Assembly (NCBI GenBank): GCA_022482495.1
Contig: JAKVPA010000002.1
Coordinates: 124,001-188,000, forward strand
Origin: Sphaerochaeta sp.
GTDB taxonomy: Bacteria; Spirochaetota; Spirochaetia; Sphaerochaetales; Sphaerochaetaceae
Length of the DNA: 64,000 nt
Reading direction: 5' to 3'
The notes beneath the pieces are model-generated. The model saw only the letters and a list, made by a program, of their open reading frames with translations, did not search any database and was not told the origin of the DNA. Shown here one piece after another: positions 54,325-63,096 of the stretch. The position numbers and the translations under genes are program-made. Within the stretch, counting starts at the first letter, position 1. The number at the start of each line of letters is the position of its first letter.

Positions 54325-54353
54325 TTGTTGTCGGGGAGGTGTCATGCTATAAT
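54325..54353 (+). promoter_or_regulatory. Transposase promoter
   Basis: TTGTTG (54325-54330) and a perfect TATAAT (54348-54353) are 17 bases apart, 27 bases before the IS1634 transposase ATG. Confidence 0.65.
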
Positions 54354-54380
54354 GGGTATACCTAAATAGGAAGACCTTAG

Positions 54381-55925
54381 ATGACACAGAAACCGCAGTT
54401 CATCCAGTCCTTCGAAAGGCCCGCCGGCACCGAGATCAAGCTCATCAACGGCCACTACTACCTTTATGAGCGCAAGAGCGTCTACGACCCACTGACAAAG
54501 CGCAAGAAGAAGAAATCAGGTGCTCTTCTGGGCACCATCACCGAGGAGGGGTTCATCCCCAAGAAGGAGAAGGTCGCCCAGCAGGAATTGAGGGAGATCC
54601 AGTGCGTGGAGTACGGGGCCTGCAGCTACCTGTACCAAGCCAACGGGGCCATGACGGAGAGCCTGAAGCGGTTCTTCCCCGACACCTGGAAGACGATTTT
54701 CACCCTTGCTGCGCTCAAGTGCATCGGCGAGACATCGCTGAAGCGGGTGCAGGCCTGCTACGAAACCAGCTATCTTTCCGTATTGTTCCCACGCCTCGGG
54801 CTGTCTGCCCCCTCGCTCACCCGTGAGCTGAGGGAGCTGGGCAAAAACCGCGACGGGATATGCTCCTACATGAGGAACGGCCTTTCCGACTACAGCGGCT
54901 TCATCCTCATCGACGGGCACCGGATCATCAGCGAGTCGAGGAACCTGCCCCTCGCGCAGCTGGGCTACGACAGCAGGATGCGCTACGAGCCGCAGGTCAA
55001 CCTGCTCTACCTGTTCGGCAGGAAGGACGGGATGAGGCTGCCGCTGTACTACAAGCAGTTCGCAGGCAGCGTCCCCGACTGCCTGGCGCTGCCCGACATC
55101 GGGGCGGAAGCGGGAATCCGGGGATCGGGCATCACCGTGATAGCGGACAAGGGCTTTGGATCCGACGACGACTTCGCCGCGATCACAGGATCGGGGATGC
55201 ATTACATCATCCCTCTGAAGAGGAACACCGCCGAGGCGCAGATCCCGGCGAATGCCTCGTTGTACGCCAATGCGTTCAATTTCCGCCAGCGCAGCGTGTT
55301 CTGGACCTCCAGCACCAAGGAGGGGTGCAAGGTCGTTGTCTACTACGACATGCTGCTTGCCATGTATGAGACGAGCGACCTCATCTGCCGTCTCGAAAAG
55401 AAGAACAATGCCGCAGCGGCAGCCCTGGAAAAGGAGGAGGCACGGCGCAGAAAGGGCAAGAGCAAGCTCACCGACGAGCAGATTGCCGCGATGCAGAGCA
55501 TCGACGTCACCCGCAATGTGCAGCAGCGCAGCGAGATCGGCACCCTCATACTCAAGACCGACCGCCTGGACCTCGACGAGTCCCAGATCTACGCCTTGTA
55601 CAAGACAAGACAGGAAATCGAGCAGAACTTCAAGTGCTACGACGACACCCTGGACCTGGACGCCAGCTTCATGCAGGACCAGGATGCCTTCGAGGGGTGG
55701 CTGTTCGTCAACCATCTGGCCCTTCAGATGCTGTACGGCATCCTTGACTATATTGCCCAGGCGAACCTGACTGGCAGGTATTCCTTCAAGGATGTCGTCA
55801 GGACCCTGGAAGGCATCCGGGCGAACAAGATCAACGGACAGTGGCGATTGTCGCAGTTCACCAAGAATACCAGGAAGCTGTGCACCGACCTGGACATCAA
55901 GATTGACAGTCCCCTAGTCAGTTAG
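54381..55925 (+). CDS. IS1634 family transposase
   Basis: The 514-residue DDE transposase of the IS4/IS1634 group has catalytic segments ILIDGHRIISES (Asp), ITVIADKGFGSDDDF (Asp) and YKTRQEIEQNFKCYDD (Glu, YREK-like). A Lys/Glu-rich insert sits between the second Asp and the Glu. The ATG has GGAAGACC upstream, a weak SD. The gene is intact. Confidence 0.88.
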   Translation: MTQKPQFIQSFERPAGTEIKLINGHYYLYERKSVYDPLTKRKKKKSGALLGTITEEGFIPKKEKVAQQELREIQCVEYGACSYLYQANGAMTESLKRFFPDTWKTIFTLAALKCIGETSLKRVQACYETSYLSVLFPRLGLSAPSLTRELRELGKNRDGICSYMRNGLSDYSGFILIDGHRIISESRNLPLAQLGYDSRMRYEPQVNLLYLFGRKDGMRLPLYYKQFAGSVPDCLALPDIGAEAGIRGSGITVIADKGFGSDDDFAAITGSGMHYIIPLKRNTAEAQIPANASLYANAFNFRQRSVFWTSSTKEGCKVVVYYDMLLAMYETSDLICRLEKKNNAAAAALEKEEARRRKGKSKLTDEQIAAMQSIDVTRNVQQRSEIGTLILKTDRLDLDESQIYALYKTRQEIEQNFKCYDDTLDLDASFMQDQDAFEGWLFVNHLALQMLYGILDYIAQANLTGRYSFKDVVRTLEGIRANKINGQWRLSQFTKNTRKLCTDLDIKIDSPLVS

Positions 55926-56100
55926 GGATACCTAAACTTTGAAAGTTACAGATTAGAAGAATTTTCATGGAAAAAATGATGGATTGCGGGTGATTTTCTT
56001 TGCTTTGTTCTTGGTTTTTTAAGACTACACGATGTTTGTTTTGTCTTTCACTGCTCCTCTTCCTCAGTTTCTGGTATGATGGGATGAGACGGAGGATGGT

Positions 56101-56931
56101 ATGGAACGGTTGATGGAGAAGCTGGAGGAGACGAAGAAGTTCATCGTCTCACGGATCGGGAATGAGCCGGTGGAGATCGGCATCGTGCTGGGCAGCGGTT
56201 TGGGTGGTCTTGGCGATGAGATCGCTGATGCGGTGATCATCCCGTACAAGGATATCCCCAATTTCCCCGTTTCCACGGCACCAGGACACAAGAGCCGCCT
56301 GATCATCGGGAAGCTGGAAGGCAAACGGGTCCTCTGCATGCAGGGACGGTTCCACTACTACGAAGGGTACGGGATGGACCAGATCGTCTATCCCATCCAG
56401 ACAATGTACATGCTTGGCATACGGAACCTGCTCTTGACCAATGCGGCGGGATGCGTCAACACGGCATGGAAACCGGGCAATCTGATGCTGATCACTGACC
56501 ACATCAAGCTGATCCCGGAAAGCCCGATGCGCGGCCCCAACTGTGATGAGCTGGGACAGCGGTTCTTCGATATGGGCAATACGTACGACAAAGCCCTCCG
56601 GGCCTATGCAAAACAGTGTGCGGATCAGTTGGGTGTTGATCTCAAGGAAGGTATTTACCAGCTGTTCACCGGACCGCAGTATGAGACTCCGGCGGAAGTC
56701 CGCTTCGCCCGGATGTGCGGTGCCGACGCGGTGGGCATGTCCACCGTCCCGGAAGCCATCGCGGCAAGCCATATGCGGATGCGGACAATGGGTATCTCCT
56801 GCCTTACCAACATGGCGGCGGGAATCCTCGACCAGCCATTGACAACGGAAGAAGTGCTGGAAACGGGGGAGAAGGTCAAGCACACCTTCACCGCGCTGGT
56901 GAGGAGCATCGTCAAGGGGTGGCCGCGGTGA
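56101..56931 (+). CDS. Purine nucleoside phosphorylase
   Basis: The 276-residue trimeric-type PNP splits purine nucleosides with phosphate. Seen: GIVLGSGLGGLGDEI near residue 27, APGHKSRLIIG near 60, MQGRFHYYEGYGM near 80, LLLTNAAGCVN near 105, GPQYETPAEVR near 190, GADAVGMSTVPE near 208 and LTNMAAG near 232. GGAGG lies 6 bases before the ATG, and TATGAT about 20 bases upstream may be a -10. It heads a tight operon with the cupin and SDR genes. Confidence 0.93.
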   Translation: MERLMEKLEETKKFIVSRIGNEPVEIGIVLGSGLGGLGDEIADAVIIPYKDIPNFPVSTAPGHKSRLIIGKLEGKRVLCMQGRFHYYEGYGMDQIVYPIQTMYMLGIRNLLLTNAAGCVNTAWKPGNLMLITDHIKLIPESPMRGPNCDELGQRFFDMGNTYDKALRAYAKQCADQLGVDLKEGIYQLFTGPQYETPAEVRFARMCGADAVGMSTVPEAIAASHMRMRTMGISCLTNMAAGILDQPLTTEEVLETGEKVKHTFTALVRSIVKGWPR

Positions 56932-57380
56932 AAGCGGAAGCGTTGATCCACTCCTTGGGCTTGGTTCCGCTGGAAGGGGAAGGCGGATACTACCGGAAGA
57001 TCTACACGCTCCGTAGCGGCGCGGAAATCCTGGGAGGCACCATCTACTACCTGGTGGACAAGGACAGTTTCTCCCATCTCCATTGGCTCCCTACCGATGA
57101 AGTATGGTACTTCCTGGAAGGCTCTCCGCTTCGGCAACTGGTGCTGTTCCCCGACGGCCGGCACACGTACACGCTGTTGGGGCTCGCCTCGGATGGACGA
57201 AAGCCGGTGACCATCGTGCCCGGTGGCTGCTGGCAGGGAACGAAGCTTGAGGAGTCTGATGGATACGCCCTGTGCGCCACGACAATGGTCCCGCCGTATG
57301 ACGCCACCCGGTATCGTCAGGGGACCCGGGATCTCCTGATCTCCTATCCCGACTGTCCCGGAATCGAGGAATATCTGTGA
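56928..57380 (+). CDS. Cupin, DUF985 family
   Basis: The 150-residue single-domain cupin resembles DUF985/YML079-like proteins: GLVPLEGEGGYYRKIY, GTIYYLVDKDSFSHLHWLPTDEVWYFLEG and TIVPGGCWQGTKLEE. The family has a sugar-epimerase-like barrel but no agreed activity. The GTG start overlaps the PNP stop by 4 bases (GTGA), with AAGGGG upstream. Confidence 0.85.
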   Translation: MKAEALIHSLGLVPLEGEGGYYRKIYTLRSGAEILGGTIYYLVDKDSFSHLHWLPTDEVWYFLEGSPLRQLVLFPDGRHTYTLLGLASDGRKPVTIVPGGCWQGTKLEESDGYALCATTMVPPYDATRYRQGTRDLLISYPDCPGIEEYL

Positions 57381-58069
57381 TGCGGAACGTCGTCATCACC
57401 GGAGCGGACAGCACCCTGGGTCTGGCAACCACCCGGCTGTTTCTCTCCCATGGATATCATGTGTACGGGTGCTACGCCCATGAAGGAGCCCGTGCTGCGA
57501 CGCTGCGGAGTGTTTCCGGGGTGACGCCATTGTGTGTTGATGTCACTTCAGAGGATGGTCTGGAAGCGCTCTCCGCGGTTGGTTCGGTGGATGTCCTGGT
57601 CAACAACAGCGGGGTCTTTGAGAGTTACACGGAGAAAGAGATTCCCCTTTCCGCATGGGACAAGGTGTTTGACGTGAACATCCGGGGGTTGCACCGGGTG
57701 GTGCAGCGCCTCCTTCCCGTCTTTGCTCCGTCTGGCGCCATCGTCAACATCGCGTCCATCAACGCGTTGCATCCCGGGTTCGGGAAAACGGTCAGTTATG
57801 ACGCCTCCAAAGGCGCGGTTGTCGCCTATACGCAAAGTTTGGCGGCGGAAATCGCCCCCATCCGGGTCAATGCCGTTGCCCCTGGCCTGCTGGATGCGCC
57901 ATACTTGCATGCAGAAGGGAACACCGTCAGGGAACAGTTCGAGTCCCGGGCGTTGCTGGGCAGGATGGTCAAACCGGAGGAAGTGGCCCAGACGGTGCTG
58001 TTCGAAGCGGAGAACACGGCGATGACCGGTCAGGTGATCGTCGTCGATTGCGGATACCTGATGGGGTGA
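57380..58069 (+). CDS. SDR family oxidoreductase
   Basis: The 229-residue short-chain dehydrogenase has the cofactor motif TGADSTLG near residue 7, NNSG near 75, and the catalytic Ser with YDASKGAVVAYT near 137-148; the substrate is unknown. It is smaller than the KduD-like protein and only distantly similar. The ATG shares one base with the cupin stop; a GTG three bases earlier would add one residue. Confidence 0.85.
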   Translation: MRNVVITGADSTLGLATTRLFLSHGYHVYGCYAHEGARAATLRSVSGVTPLCVDVTSEDGLEALSAVGSVDVLVNNSGVFESYTEKEIPLSAWDKVFDVNIRGLHRVVQRLLPVFAPSGAIVNIASINALHPGFGKTVSYDASKGAVVAYTQSLAAEIAPIRVNAVAPGLLDAPYLHAEGNTVREQFESRALLGRMVKPEEVAQTVLFEAENTAMTGQVIVVDCGYLMG

Positions 58070-58073
58070 GCGT

Positions 58074-58769
58074 ATGAAGATCCTGTGCATCAGTGACGAA
58101 ACGGATCCGTTGATCTACTCAAAGAACATCGCCAAACGGTACGGCGACGTCGATCTGGTCATCAGCGCGGGGGATCTCCCGCTGAAGTACTATGAGTTCA
58201 TCATCTCCACGTTGAACAAAGACCTGTATTTCGTCTTCGGCAACCACAACCTGGAGGCGATGGGCCAGTTCACCAAGGAAGGGCAGGTGACGGGACTGAG
58301 TTACGACAACGGTCCGCAACGGGTGCAGGTGATGCCGGACTACGGCGGAACCTACCTTGATGGGCGGGTCATCTACGACAAGCGCCACAATCTGATCATT
58401 GCGGGACTGGGGGGAAGCATCCGGTACAACAAAGGGAAGAACCAGTTCACCGAACGGGAGATGCGCTCGCGCATCATGAAGATGGCTCCCCACCTGCTGT
58501 GGAACAAACTGGTCCATGGACGCTATCTGGATATCCTGGTGACCCACGCGCCCCCGCTGGGCATCAACGATGACATTGACCGTTGCCATACCGGATTCGC
58601 CGCGTTTTTGCTGTTCATGCGCAGGTACAAGCCGAAGTACCTCCTGCACGGCCACGTCCATCTGCTTGATTTGAATCACGAACGTGTGGTGCAATACGGA
58701 CAAACCAAGGTCATCAACATCTATCAAAACTTCGTGTTGGATGACCCGGAATTGGGAAAAAGGAAATGA
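58074..58769 (+). CDS. Metallophosphoesterase
   Basis: The 231-residue calcineurin-like phosphoesterase has metal-binding residues in LVISAGDLPLKY, FVFGNHNLE, ILVTHAPPLG and LLHGHVHL. The usual first DxH is changed to CISDETD at the N-terminus. Substrates may be nucleotides, phosphoesters or nucleic acids. Its stop overlaps the ParB-like gene start by 4 bases, so the two proteins probably act together. Confidence 0.85.
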   Translation: MKILCISDETDPLIYSKNIAKRYGDVDLVISAGDLPLKYYEFIISTLNKDLYFVFGNHNLEAMGQFTKEGQVTGLSYDNGPQRVQVMPDYGGTYLDGRVIYDKRHNLIIAGLGGSIRYNKGKNQFTEREMRSRIMKMAPHLLWNKLVHGRYLDILVTHAPPLGINDDIDRCHTGFAAFLLFMRRYKPKYLLHGHVHLLDLNHERVVQYGQTKVINIYQNFVLDDPELGKRK

Positions 58770-59674
58770 TTACAGAAGCTTTCAACCAAGCCAACGATGA
58801 TTTCGAGCGCGCCAAGCGCAGGGGAAGGATGCAGGCGTTGATGTCCGGCCTTTCCTGGAAGAACACCGACTTGCTCTCCTTGTACGACGTCACCAAGTTG
58901 ATCAAACCCAAAGGGGAGACGTATCGCGGCATGCAGACCATTCCGGTGAAGAACATCATCGGCTCGGAAGGCCGATACCATGATTTTTCCCTGGCGTTTT
59001 ATCCCAAGAAGGAGATGCTTCGCGCCCGTTGGCGCAGCATCGACGAAGCGCAGAAGGAGAATGTCATCCTCCCTCCGATCTCCGTGTACAAGCTGGGGGA
59101 TTATTACTTCGTCCGGGACGGGAATCATCGCGTTTCCGTGGCGAAGACCCAGGGGGTGGAGTTCATCGACGCCGAGGTGGTCGAGCTGGACAGCGAGATC
59201 AAGCTGGAACCAGGCATGACGATGAAGGAACTGAACCAGCGGGTCTGCGAGTACGAGCGCCAGCGGTTCATCGAGCAGTACCATCCCGAGGCGTACCTGC
59301 CGATGGATGAGATCAAATCAAACACCGCCGGTTTCTATCCGGAGATGATCAACCATATTCTGGTCCACAAGTACTACATCAACCAAGGGATCAAGGAGGA
59401 GATCAGCTTCGCCGACGCGGCGAAGAGCTGGTACGCCAACGTCTACAAGCCGATCGTCGAAGAAATCCGCCGCGACCACCTGCTTTCCTCGTTCCCTGGC
59501 ATGACCGAAGCGGACATGTACATGTGGATCGTCCGGCACTGGGACAATATGAAACATGAAAAAGGCAATGACGTGACCATTGCCGCCGCGGCGGCCGATT
59601 ACAAGAAGCGATACAGCAAGAGCCCACTGGTCTCCTTCCTGTTACGGATCAAGCGATTTTTCTCCAAGGAGTGA
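58766..59674 (+). CDS. ParB/Srx-like domain protein
   Basis: The 302-residue protein contains a ParB-N/sulfiredoxin-like segment at about residues 55-135, with ILPPISVYKLGDYYFVRDGNHRVSVAKTQG carrying the GNHR box. ParB-type GxxR motifs bind nucleotides. The rest is helical and basic at the C-terminus. I see no HTH, so chromosome segregation is unlikely; the function is unknown. It is coupled to the metallophosphoesterase gene. Confidence 0.7.
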   Translation: MITEAFNQANDDFERAKRRGRMQALMSGLSWKNTDLLSLYDVTKLIKPKGETYRGMQTIPVKNIIGSEGRYHDFSLAFYPKKEMLRARWRSIDEAQKENVILPPISVYKLGDYYFVRDGNHRVSVAKTQGVEFIDAEVVELDSEIKLEPGMTMKELNQRVCEYERQRFIEQYHPEAYLPMDEIKSNTAGFYPEMINHILVHKYYINQGIKEEISFADAAKSWYANVYKPIVEEIRRDHLLSSFPGMTEADMYMWIVRHWDNMKHEKGNDVTIAAAAADYKKRYSKSPLVSFLLRIKRFFSKE

Positions 59675-59677
59675 TCG

Positions 59678-60268
59678 TTATTCCTGGATGTAGGCGGCCA
59701 AGTCGTCGGCATAGACGGACATGACGTTGCCCAACTGTTCGCTGGGGCGGATCATGTTCTCTTTGCCGGCCAGATGTACGATGCCGGCGGCCGGCTGGTT
59801 CTGGTCGTCGATCTCCGCATGGACGCCGAACGGGATGTGGAGCAACCCTTGGCACTGCGCCCAGTGGATCATGTCATCCAGCGCATGGGAGCCCTCGTTG
59901 GTCGAATGGGGGCAGCTGGTGAAGCAGGCGAAGAACTTGCCGTTCAGCTCCCTGCTCTCCGAAAGCGGGAAGGTTTCGTCCAGGAATGCCTTCATCTCCG
60001 CCGTCACGTTCCCGAAGCGGGTCGGGGAGCCAAGGATGATCATGTCGCTCTTCAGAAGGAGCTCGATGGTCGCCACCGGCAATGCGAGAATATCTTCGTA
60101 GAATTCGTTGGTGGTATCCTGTTTTTCCGCCCAGATGTGGAGATCCGGGTCCTCGACGCGGTACAACCGGGCGTCGACGTTGCGCTCACGCATCAGGTCC
60201 CTGAGGTAGGAACCGAGAATGTAACAATTTCCGGTAACGCTGTGGATGATGATGGAACATCGCTTCAT
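59678..60268 (-). CDS. Flavodoxin family NAD(P)H-dependent oxidoreductase
   Basis: The 196-residue flavodoxin-like protein has an N-terminal phosphate loop SVTGNCYILG and the WrbA-type segment MIILGSPTRFGNVTAEMKAFLDE. FFACFTSCPHS follows. It likely binds FMN and reduces quinones or acts in redox protection. It is monocistronic, with a promoter at 60299-60327, and its stop lies 3 bases from the convergent ParB-like gene stop. Confidence 0.82.
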   Translation of the reverse strand: MKRCSIIIHSVTGNCYILGSYLRDLMRERNVDARLYRVEDPDLHIWAEKQDTTNEFYEDILALPVATIELLLKSDMIILGSPTRFGNVTAEMKAFLDETFPLSESRELNGKFFACFTSCPHSTNEGSHALDDMIHWAQCQGLLHIPFGVHAEIDDQNQPAAGIVHLAGKENMIRPSEQLGNVMSVYADDLAAYIQE

Positions 60269-60298
60269 GGCATCCCTCCCGAAGGATTCGTTTCTTTC

Positions 60299-60327
60299 AG
60301 TATACTCTTGAAATGGGGGAAAGGCAA
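60299..60327 (-). promoter_or_regulatory. Flavodoxin gene promoter
   Basis: On the minus strand, TTGCCT (60327-60322) and TATACT (60304-60299) are 17 bases apart. Confidence 0.55.
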
Positions 60328-60340
60328 AACCAAAAACGGT

Positions 60341-61120
60341 TCAGCACCAGGCGTTGTACAGCCCGTCGTGCCGGTCCACGTACACCTTGGTGCCGTACAG
60401 ATCGGAAAGCCGTTCTGCGGTGAGCATCTCCGTTTTGGAACCATCGGCGACGATGCGGCCGTGGCGCATCAACACCACCCGGTCGATCTCCGGGATGATC
60501 TCGGACAGTTCATGGGTGACGAGGATCAACGTCCGGCCTTCCTGGGCGAACGTGCGGATGATCTCCCGATAGTGGGCGCGGGCGGGAAAATCCAGGGCGC
60601 CGGCCGCTTCGTCCAGCAGCAGAACGGAGGGATCATGGACGCAGGCGCGGGCCAACAGGACCCGGCGCGCCTCTCCGCTGGAAAGACGGTTCATCTGCTT
60701 GTCCTTCAGTTCCAGACTGCCGGTTCTCCGCATCGCTTCCAGCGCTTTTTGTTGCTCTTCTTCGGTGACATGATGGTGAAAATCCAGCCCTATGGAGCTG
60801 AAGAACCCGGAGACGACGATATCGAACGCGCTGTCGGTGGAGTTGCACATCCACTGCAACGCCTGGGAGACGATGCCAAGGCGCTTGCGCAGTTCACTGA
60901 CCTGCCAGTGGTCGTTTCCAAACAGGATCCGTTTTCCCAGGGGATTGTACAGCGGGTGGATCTCTTCGCTGATCACCTGGACCAGCGTGCTTTTTCCGGC
61001 TCCGTTCGGCCCGATGACGGCGACCCGTTCCCCTTCGTGAACGGAAAAAGAGACGTCATCAAGGATAGGTACGCCCTCGCGGCGTACCGTCGCGTGCTCG
61101 ATGCGGATGACCTCACTCAC
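60341..61120 (-). CDS. ABC transporter ATP-binding protein
   Basis: The 259-residue ATPase has Walker A GPNGAGKST near residue 38, a degenerate signature RLSSGEARR near 150, Walker B VLLLDEA near 170 and the H-loop VTHE near 200. It resembles stand-alone YlmA/ModF-type ATPases. No permease gene is adjacent. Its ATG overlaps the upstream GntR stop by 4 bases, so the regulator probably controls it. Confidence 0.88.
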   Translation of the reverse strand: MSEVIRIEHATVRREGVPILDDVSFSVHEGERVAVIGPNGAGKSTLVQVISEEIHPLYNPLGKRILFGNDHWQVSELRKRLGIVSQALQWMCNSTDSAFDIVVSGFFSSIGLDFHHHVTEEEQQKALEAMRRTGSLELKDKQMNRLSSGEARRVLLARACVHDPSVLLLDEAAGALDFPARAHYREIIRTFAQEGRTLILVTHELSEIIPEIDRVVLMRHGRIVADGSKTEMLTAERLSDLYGTKVYVDRHDGLYNAWC

Positions 61121-61839
61121 GCCAGCGCTTCCGCCTCGTCAGGGAATTTCGCCAGGACTTTGTTCTGGATGGTGCTGATCGTGACCAAGGTGAGAGCGAC
61201 GGCCAGATCGGTCTGCCCGTTTTCCAACGCTTCCAGCAGATAGATGCAGTTCTTCGTCTGCTTCTCAATCTCCGCAGGGGTGAACGAAACCTGTTTGATG
61301 GCGTTGATCACCAGCGGCATCATGTTCTCGTAGATGGCCAGGAGGATCTGGTTGTTGTTGGCTTTGACCAACGTAAAGAAGTATTTCCGTTCTTCGGAAA
61401 GCGTCTGCAGCGGATTGTCCGAATGTTTTTCCATCCGTGCGACACAATCCCTCAGTTCCGCCGTCACCATCTTCCGGTTCTCGCACCGGGAAAACTCACG
61501 GGCGGCGCTGGTGATGACGCTGGTGCACACCTGCATCAGGTTCTTCATCATCTTGCGGTTGAAGGTGTACTGGGTGAGAAGACTGGCGGAGAGGGAACCG
61601 ACGAACTGGTCAAGGTTGTTGGAACAAACCTGGGCTTTTCTTCCTTGGTTGATCTGGATCAACCCTTTGGCTTCCAGAAGCTTCAGCGCCTCTCGGATGG
61701 GACGGGAGGATGTCTGGAACTGGTTGGCCAATTCTTGTTGGGAAGGGAGGAAAGATCCCCGTGGCAGTTTGCCTTCAAGGATCAGCTTTTCCAACGTTTT
61801 TGCGATCTTCGCGGTTTTCGTTTCATTTGCCAGTTCCAT
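61117..61839 (-). CDS. GntR/FadR family transcriptional regulator
   Basis: The 240-residue protein has an N-terminal winged helix (LPSQQELANQFQTSSRPIREALKLLEAKGLI, about residues 32-62) and a C-terminal helical FadR-type FCD-like domain. It resembles the regulator at 62008-62742 along the whole length, including the ENGQTDLAVALTLV tail. AGAAGG lies 5 bases before the ATG at 61839. A strong promoter and CATAAGTTATG palindromes precede it. Confidence 0.87.
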   Translation of the reverse strand: MELANETKTAKIAKTLEKLILEGKLPRGSFLPSQQELANQFQTSSRPIREALKLLEAKGLIQINQGRKAQVCSNNLDQFVGSLSASLLTQYTFNRKMMKNLMQVCTSVITSAAREFSRCENRKMVTAELRDCVARMEKHSDNPLQTLSEERKYFFTLVKANNNQILLAIYENMMPLVINAIKQVSFTPAEIEKQTKNCIYLLEALENGQTDLAVALTLVTISTIQNKVLAKFPDEAEALA

Positions 61840-61885
61840 ATGCACCTTCTATTCTGTCATAAGTAATAGGTTTCCAACTGAATGT

Positions 61886-61914
61886 ATCATACCTACATTT
61901 CATAAGTTATGCAA
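61886..61914 (-). promoter_or_regulatory. Promoter of the GntR-ABC ATPase operon, with palindromic motifs
   Basis: On the minus strand, TTGCAT (61914-61909) and TATGAT (61891-61886) are 17 bases apart. The palindrome CATAAGTTATG (61901-61911) overlaps the -35 region, and a related CATAAGTAATAG lies near 61859-61870. Confidence 0.65.
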
Positions 61915-62007
61915 GACCTTGAATTTTATCAAGATAAATGATGTCATCAGTGAGAAGTATGAATGAGGAATTTGACACTTCAGAAGAACATTTGACAATC
62001 CAGAACG

Positions 62008-62742
62008 TCAGAAGTCCAGTTTTTCCACCTTGTCCTTGATGTTGGTCAAGTTGACCAGCGTGAGCGCTACGGCAAGATCGGTCTGTCCGTTCTCCTCCGC
62101 CTCAACCAGGTAGTTGTATTCGTTGACCTTCTTCTTCTGTTCGGCGAACGTTTCCGCTGTACGGTCGATGACGTTGTACAGCTGGGGCGCCAGGTTCTCG
62201 TAGATGGAGTTGAGGATCACATTGTCGTTGGAGCGGATCAACGTGGTGTGGAACTCGAAGTCCAGTTGCTTGAACTGCTTCAGCGCTTCGGGATCCTTGC
62301 CGTTCTCCAGCTGGGGAAGAAGCTGCTCCATCTTGGACGCGCAGCGGGCGAGGGAACGGACGACCAGCATGCGGTTCGGCTCCCGGGACAGCTCCCTGGC
62401 TGCGGAGACCTCGATGGTGGTGCGCACCTGAAGCAGGTCGCTGATCAACTTCTTGTCCGGGGCCTGTTTGCTGATCATCGACATGGACAGGGACTCGACG
62501 AACTGGTCGAGGCTGTTGCTCTTGACGATTGCTTTCTTTCCCTGGCTGACTTGGATCAACCCTTTGGCTTCCAGATTCTTGAACGCTTCCCGCACGGAAC
62601 GGCTGGAGGCGGAGAACTGCAACGCCAGTTCGTGCTGGCTGGGAAGCGCTTCTCCCGCCTTGTACTTCTTGGCGAGGATCATCTCCTCCAGTTTGTTGGC
62701 GATTGCGGTGGATTTTGTCTCTGTGGTCAAAGGTGTGATCAT
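62008..62742 (-). CDS. GntR/FadR family transcriptional regulator, paralogue
   Basis: The 244-residue regulator has the winged helix ALPSQHELALQFSASSRSVREAFKNLEAKG and an FCD-type effector domain (LDFEFHTTLIRSNDNVILNSIYENL). It is a close paralogue of the downstream gene, so a tandem duplication is likely. AGAGGCAAC lies upstream of the ATG. CATAAG/CTTATG-type repeats at 62926-62955 are 185-215 bases upstream. Confidence 0.87.
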   Translation of the reverse strand: MITPLTTETKSTAIANKLEEMILAKKYKAGEALPSQHELALQFSASSRSVREAFKNLEAKGLIQVSQGKKAIVKSNSLDQFVESLSMSMISKQAPDKKLISDLLQVRTTIEVSAARELSREPNRMLVVRSLARCASKMEQLLPQLENGKDPEALKQFKQLDFEFHTTLIRSNDNVILNSIYENLAPQLYNVIDRTAETFAEQKKKVNEYNYLVEAEENGQTDLAVALTLVNLTNIKDKVEKLDF

Positions 62743-63096
62743 ACGTTGCCTCTTTTTGCTTCTACTTCAGGGTAATCCTACCACGGAACCGATGGTTTGT
62801 GCAGTCTCCCTGTAGGAGAAAATGTACGAAGTTTTCTGCATTTTTCTGCGGGATTTGCGGTTTACGGCAAAAACATTGGCAGAAGGGGTATTTTCTGGTA
62901 AAAAGTTCGGAACAAGTGGAAAGTGTCATAAGATAAAGAATCATAACTTATTTATGGAATGGGAAATAGAAACAATAAAAACAAAACAAATTCGTGTCTT
63001 TTGGTAAAATGCCAATTCCATTGACATATGTTTGGGAGTACAGTATATTCGAGACAGCCAGCCGGATTGGCGTTGGTGTGGAGGCGGAACGACGAT
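62743..63096. other. Intergenic control region between divergent GntR and exported-protein genes
   Basis: No gene is seen in these 354 bases. They hold direct and inverted copies of CATAA/TTATG at 62926-62955 (CATAAG, then CATAACTTAT, then TTATGG), a plus-strand promoter at 63021-63049, and an AT-rich tract. The spread of repeats suggests a GntR binding region. Confidence 0.5.
63021..63049 (+). promoter_or_regulatory. Promoter of the exported-protein operon
   Basis: A perfect TTGACA (63021-63026) and TATATT (63044-63049) are 17 bases apart. The transcript start lies near 63056, downstream of the ATG-less upstream part of the frame, which supports the start at 63097. Confidence 0.75.

Larger units (their letters stand above)
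54246..55951 (+). mobile_element. IS1634 family insertion sequence
   Basis: The left end CTGTAACTTT (54246-54255) and the complement of the right end (55951-55942) are identical over 10 bases. Further matches (TTTAGG and TCCC) follow inward, so these are imperfect terminal inverted repeats of about 27 bp. The transposase lies between. I see no clear 5-6-bp target duplication. Confidence 0.7.
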
